Origin: Microbacteriaceae bacterium PS02068
GTDB lineage: Bacteria; Actinomycetota; Actinomycetes; Actinomycetales; Microbacteriaceae
Assembly (NCBI GenBank): GCA_029959325.1
Contig: JASCPF010000006.1
Location: 24,996-88,995, forward strand
Length of the DNA: 64,000 nucleotides
Direction of reading: 5' to 3'
Both the position numbers and the translations under genes were made by a program. The notes below the pieces were generated by a model that was not told the DNA's origin, did not search any database, and worked only from the letters and a program-made list of their open reading frames with translations. Position 1 is the first letter of the stretch; every line of letters starts with the position of its first letter. Below are positions 62,110-64,000 of the stretch, piece by piece.

Positions 62110-62775
62110 GAGCAGCAGCAGGGCGCGCAGCTCGGCCGTGGTCTCGACGGCAGCCGCCGCGCCCTCTGACTCGTGCGGCCAGCTGAAGCCCCACCGCACG
62201 AAGATCACGGGCACGCCGTGAGCTGCGCCGCCTTCGACGTCGTGGTGACGATCGCCGATGAGCACGGGCCGGCTCGTGTCAGCGCCGGCCGCGCGCAGGC
62301 GCCGCAGCGCTTCTGCGACGATGTCCGCCTTTGATGCGAGGGTCTTCTCGTCTGGCGTCGCGCCGGCGATCGCCTGCAGGTGCGGGGCCAGGTCGAAGTA
62401 CTCCATGAGCGCCGATACCTGGATCTCGGGCTTCGAGCTCGCCGTCGCCTGGGGAATGCCCGCGGCATCCAGATCAGCGATCAGCTCCGCGATGCCGGGG
62501 TACAGCTTCGCGCCCGTCGTGTAGCCGTCGGCCTTGCCGATGACGCGGTAGTAGGCGACGGCCTCGGTCGCCTCGGCGGGGGTCATGCTCACGTTCTTCT
62601 GGAACGACTCGAACATCGGCGGGCCGATCCAGTGCACGAGCTCGGCCCGGGTCGGCGCCGGCTTGCCGAAGTGCTCGAGTGCGATCTTGAGACGGCGCAG
62701 GATGCCATCGGAGGCGTCGACCACGGTGCCGTCGACGTCCCAGAGCACGCAGGTCCACGGCGATCGATGAGGCAT
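62098..62775 (-). CDS. HAD-superfamily phosphatase
   Basis: 225 residues, related to phosphoglycolate phosphatase and GPH-type enzymes. Motif I is DVDGTVVDASDG (about 13-24, nucleophile Asp). Motif II lies in ATASSKPEIQ, and motifs III/IV in LASKADIVAEAL and VLIGDRHHDVEGGAAHGV. The cap domain is the helical type. The substrate is not determinable; detoxification of phosphoglycolate or a similar small phosphate is likely. It stands alone between csp and the DUF222 gene. Confidence 0.9.
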   Translation of the reverse strand: MPHRSPWTCVLWDVDGTVVDASDGILRRLKIALEHFGKPAPTRAELVHWIGPPMFESFQKNVSMTPAEATEAVAYYRVIGKADGYTTGAKLYPGIAELIADLDAAGIPQATASSKPEIQVSALMEYFDLAPHLQAIAGATPDEKTLASKADIVAEALRRLRAAGADTSRPVLIGDRHHDVEGGAAHGVPVIFVRWGFSWPHESEGAAAAVETTAELRALLLLDEE

Positions 62776-62906
62776 GGAGCCAGCCTACCGAGGAGAGGAG
62801 GCGGGAGGCGTCGGCGGGGAACAGTCATCTGAGGAGTAGAACAAATAAACTAAACTAGATTCTCTCAAGGGTTGTGCATGGTGTGTGAGTGTGTGACACT
62901 TGTTCT

Positions 62907-64000
62907 ATGACTTTCCTCGGTGATCTGCGTGACGGTGTGGACCGTCTGGCGCGGTTTGCGGAGTTGGATTGTGAGGTTTCAGAGCTTGTTGTGGGGGCGG
63001 GATGCCTGAGTGATTCGTCGGTGCGTGACGCGTTCGCGGCGGTGGCGGGGCTCTCTCGTGAGGTGCAGAAGCTCGAGGTGGTGTTGGCGGGGGTGATCGC
63101 TCGGCGGTCCGCGCGGTCGGCAGGGCACGGCGGGTTGGCGCAGACCGAGGGGTTTCGCACGCCGGTGCAGATGGTGCAGGAGATCACAGGGGTTCCGCGG
63201 GGCGAGGCGATCCGGGTGGTGCGGGTGGGGGAGTCGCTGCTGGGCGTCGTGGATGATCCGTCGCCGGATGGGTCCACCGATCTGCTCGGGGGCTACGCGT
63301 CGGTCGATGCTGACGAGCGCGGGCCGTGGCATCAGCCGCTGGGTGCGGCGCTGCTGAACGGGGCGATCACGCGCGCGCAGGTGGATGTCATCCGGCGAGG
63401 CCTCGGGGAGCCGCCCGCGGTCGACGGGCACGATGACGACGATGTGGTCGATGTGTGGCGGGTCGCGGCGCAGCAGCTGATCGACGAAGCCGCGCGGTGC
63501 ACGATCGAGGATCTTGCCGCGTCGGCGCGGGCGGTGCGCGATGCGATCGACCCCGCGGGGGCGGAGGCGCGGTGGGCGCAGCACTACGAGGCACGCTCGT
63601 TCCGGATGCGCGTCGACGCGGACGGGCGCCGGCACGGGCACATCGTGTTCGATGACCTCACCGCTGCGTTCTGGCAGTCGGTGATGGATGCCGCACTCCG
63701 TCCCCGCCGCGGCGGGCCCCGGTTCATGACCGATCAGGAACGCGCGGCCGCGACGGACCTCGCCGAGGATTCCCGCAGCAATGAGCAGCTCGCGTACGAC
63801 CTGGTCGCGGATATGTTCCGTGCCGGGACAACCGCGGAACCCAAAGACGTGTTCGGGACCCGGCAGGCCGGAGTGCGACTCGTGACCGTGATGGAGGCCG
63901 CGGGCGACGGCGCGGGCGACGGCGGGGGCGCGGGCGACGCCGCGGGCGCCGGAGGCGGCACGGCCGAGGGTGGTGCGGTGCGGCGTGACCTGTTCGGGCG
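62907..64000 (+). CDS. DUF222/HNH endonuclease-type protein, partial
   Basis: The first 364 residues run off the right edge. The N-terminal DUF222 pattern is visible: LARFAELDCEVSELVVGAGC, LSREVQKLEVVLAGVIARRS, and LAAALLNGAITRAQVDVIR-type text (here LGAALLNGAITRAQVDVIRR). A Gly/Ala/Asp-rich run lies at about 333-352. The HNH nuclease motif would be beyond the window. Such genes are present in many copies in Microbacteriaceae; their role (homing, defence or repair) is unsettled. An AT-rich segment (about 62837-62866) upstream probably holds the promoter. Confidence 0.88.
   Translation, partial: MTFLGDLRDGVDRLARFAELDCEVSELVVGAGCLSDSSVRDAFAAVAGLSREVQKLEVVLAGVIARRSARSAGHGGLAQTEGFRTPVQMVQEITGVPRGEAIRVVRVGESLLGVVDDPSPDGSTDLLGGYASVDADERGPWHQPLGAALLNGAITRAQVDVIRRGLGEPPAVDGHDDDDVVDVWRVAAQQLIDEAARCTIEDLAASARAVRDAIDPAGAEARWAQHYEARSFRMRVDADGRRHGHIVFDDLTAAFWQSVMDAALRPRRGGPRFMTDQERAAATDLAEDSRSNEQLAYDLVADMFRAGTTAEPKDVFGTRQAGVRLVTVMEAAGDGAGDGGGAGDAAGAGGGTAEGGAVRRDLFG

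Overview
The window is 64 kb of chromosome from a high-GC actinobacterium. It most resembles a Microbacteriaceae member close to Microbacterium. This rests on the DnaA-RecF-DciA-GyrB-GyrA order, DUF6049 next to murJ, a DUF222/HNH endonuclease gene, peptides of the PELVEG type encoded by a dispersed repeat, and codon use. I recognise gene families and order from memory; no search was run. The window holds the replication origin and its surroundings and is almost entirely core genome. I see no insertion sequence, prophage, CRISPR array or rRNA operon.

Layout. 1-2.6 kb: start of dnaB, then the rpsF-ssb-rpsR-rplI operon (minus strand). 2.7-4 kb: a membrane protein carrying a repeat-derived peptide. 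4.2-9.7 kb: a complete dipeptide/oligopeptide ABC importer operon (binding protein, two permeases, fused double ATPase), with two copies of a related intergenic repeat at its ends. 10-12 kb: aldehyde dehydrogenase plus DUF779 partner. 12-16.5 kb: a NarL-type two-component system with several small membrane proteins. 16.4-21.5 kb: malQ, a GAF-domain regulator and the CCA-adding enzyme. 21.6-28.6 kb: a methyltransferase, DUF6049, murJ, trxB, trxA. 28.6-34.3 kb: the conserved block parB-parA-rsmG-jag-yidC-yidD-rnpA-rpmH with three perfect parS sites. 34.5-44.5 kb: dnaA, oriC, dnaN, recF, dciA-like, gyrB, gyrA, DUF3566, then tRNA-Ile and tRNA-Ala. 45-49 kb: small metabolic and hypothetical genes, a cyclophilin and a rhomboid protease. 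49-60 kb: crgA, sortase E, an amidotransferase, then the cell-envelope kinase operon fhaA-fhaB-pstP-rodA-pbpA-pknA-pknB. 60-64 kb: tRNA-Leu, VOC protein, GntR regulator, cold-shock protein, HAD phosphatase and the start of a DUF222/HNH gene.

How it fits together. ParA/ParB with parS sites about 5 kb from oriC segregate the origin. DnaA, DnaN, RecF, DciA-like and gyrase serve replication. YidC/YidD/RnpA/RpmH and Jag serve membrane-protein insertion and RNA processing. MurJ and the RodA/PBP/Ser-Thr kinase group control peptidoglycan synthesis and division together with CrgA.

The least explained signals are not genes. (1) The 7-mer GGATGCC/GGCATCC is very frequent, forms hairpin arms and appears to override codon preference. 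(2) A dispersed element (core like CCTTCGACAAGCTCAGGAACC) lies between genes and in frame inside three proteins, in some loci next to 18-bp tandem repeats. (3) DnaA-box clusters lie far from oriC, upstream of dnaB and between the rhomboid gene and crgA. (4) A pair of about 51-bp repeats brackets the peptide importer.
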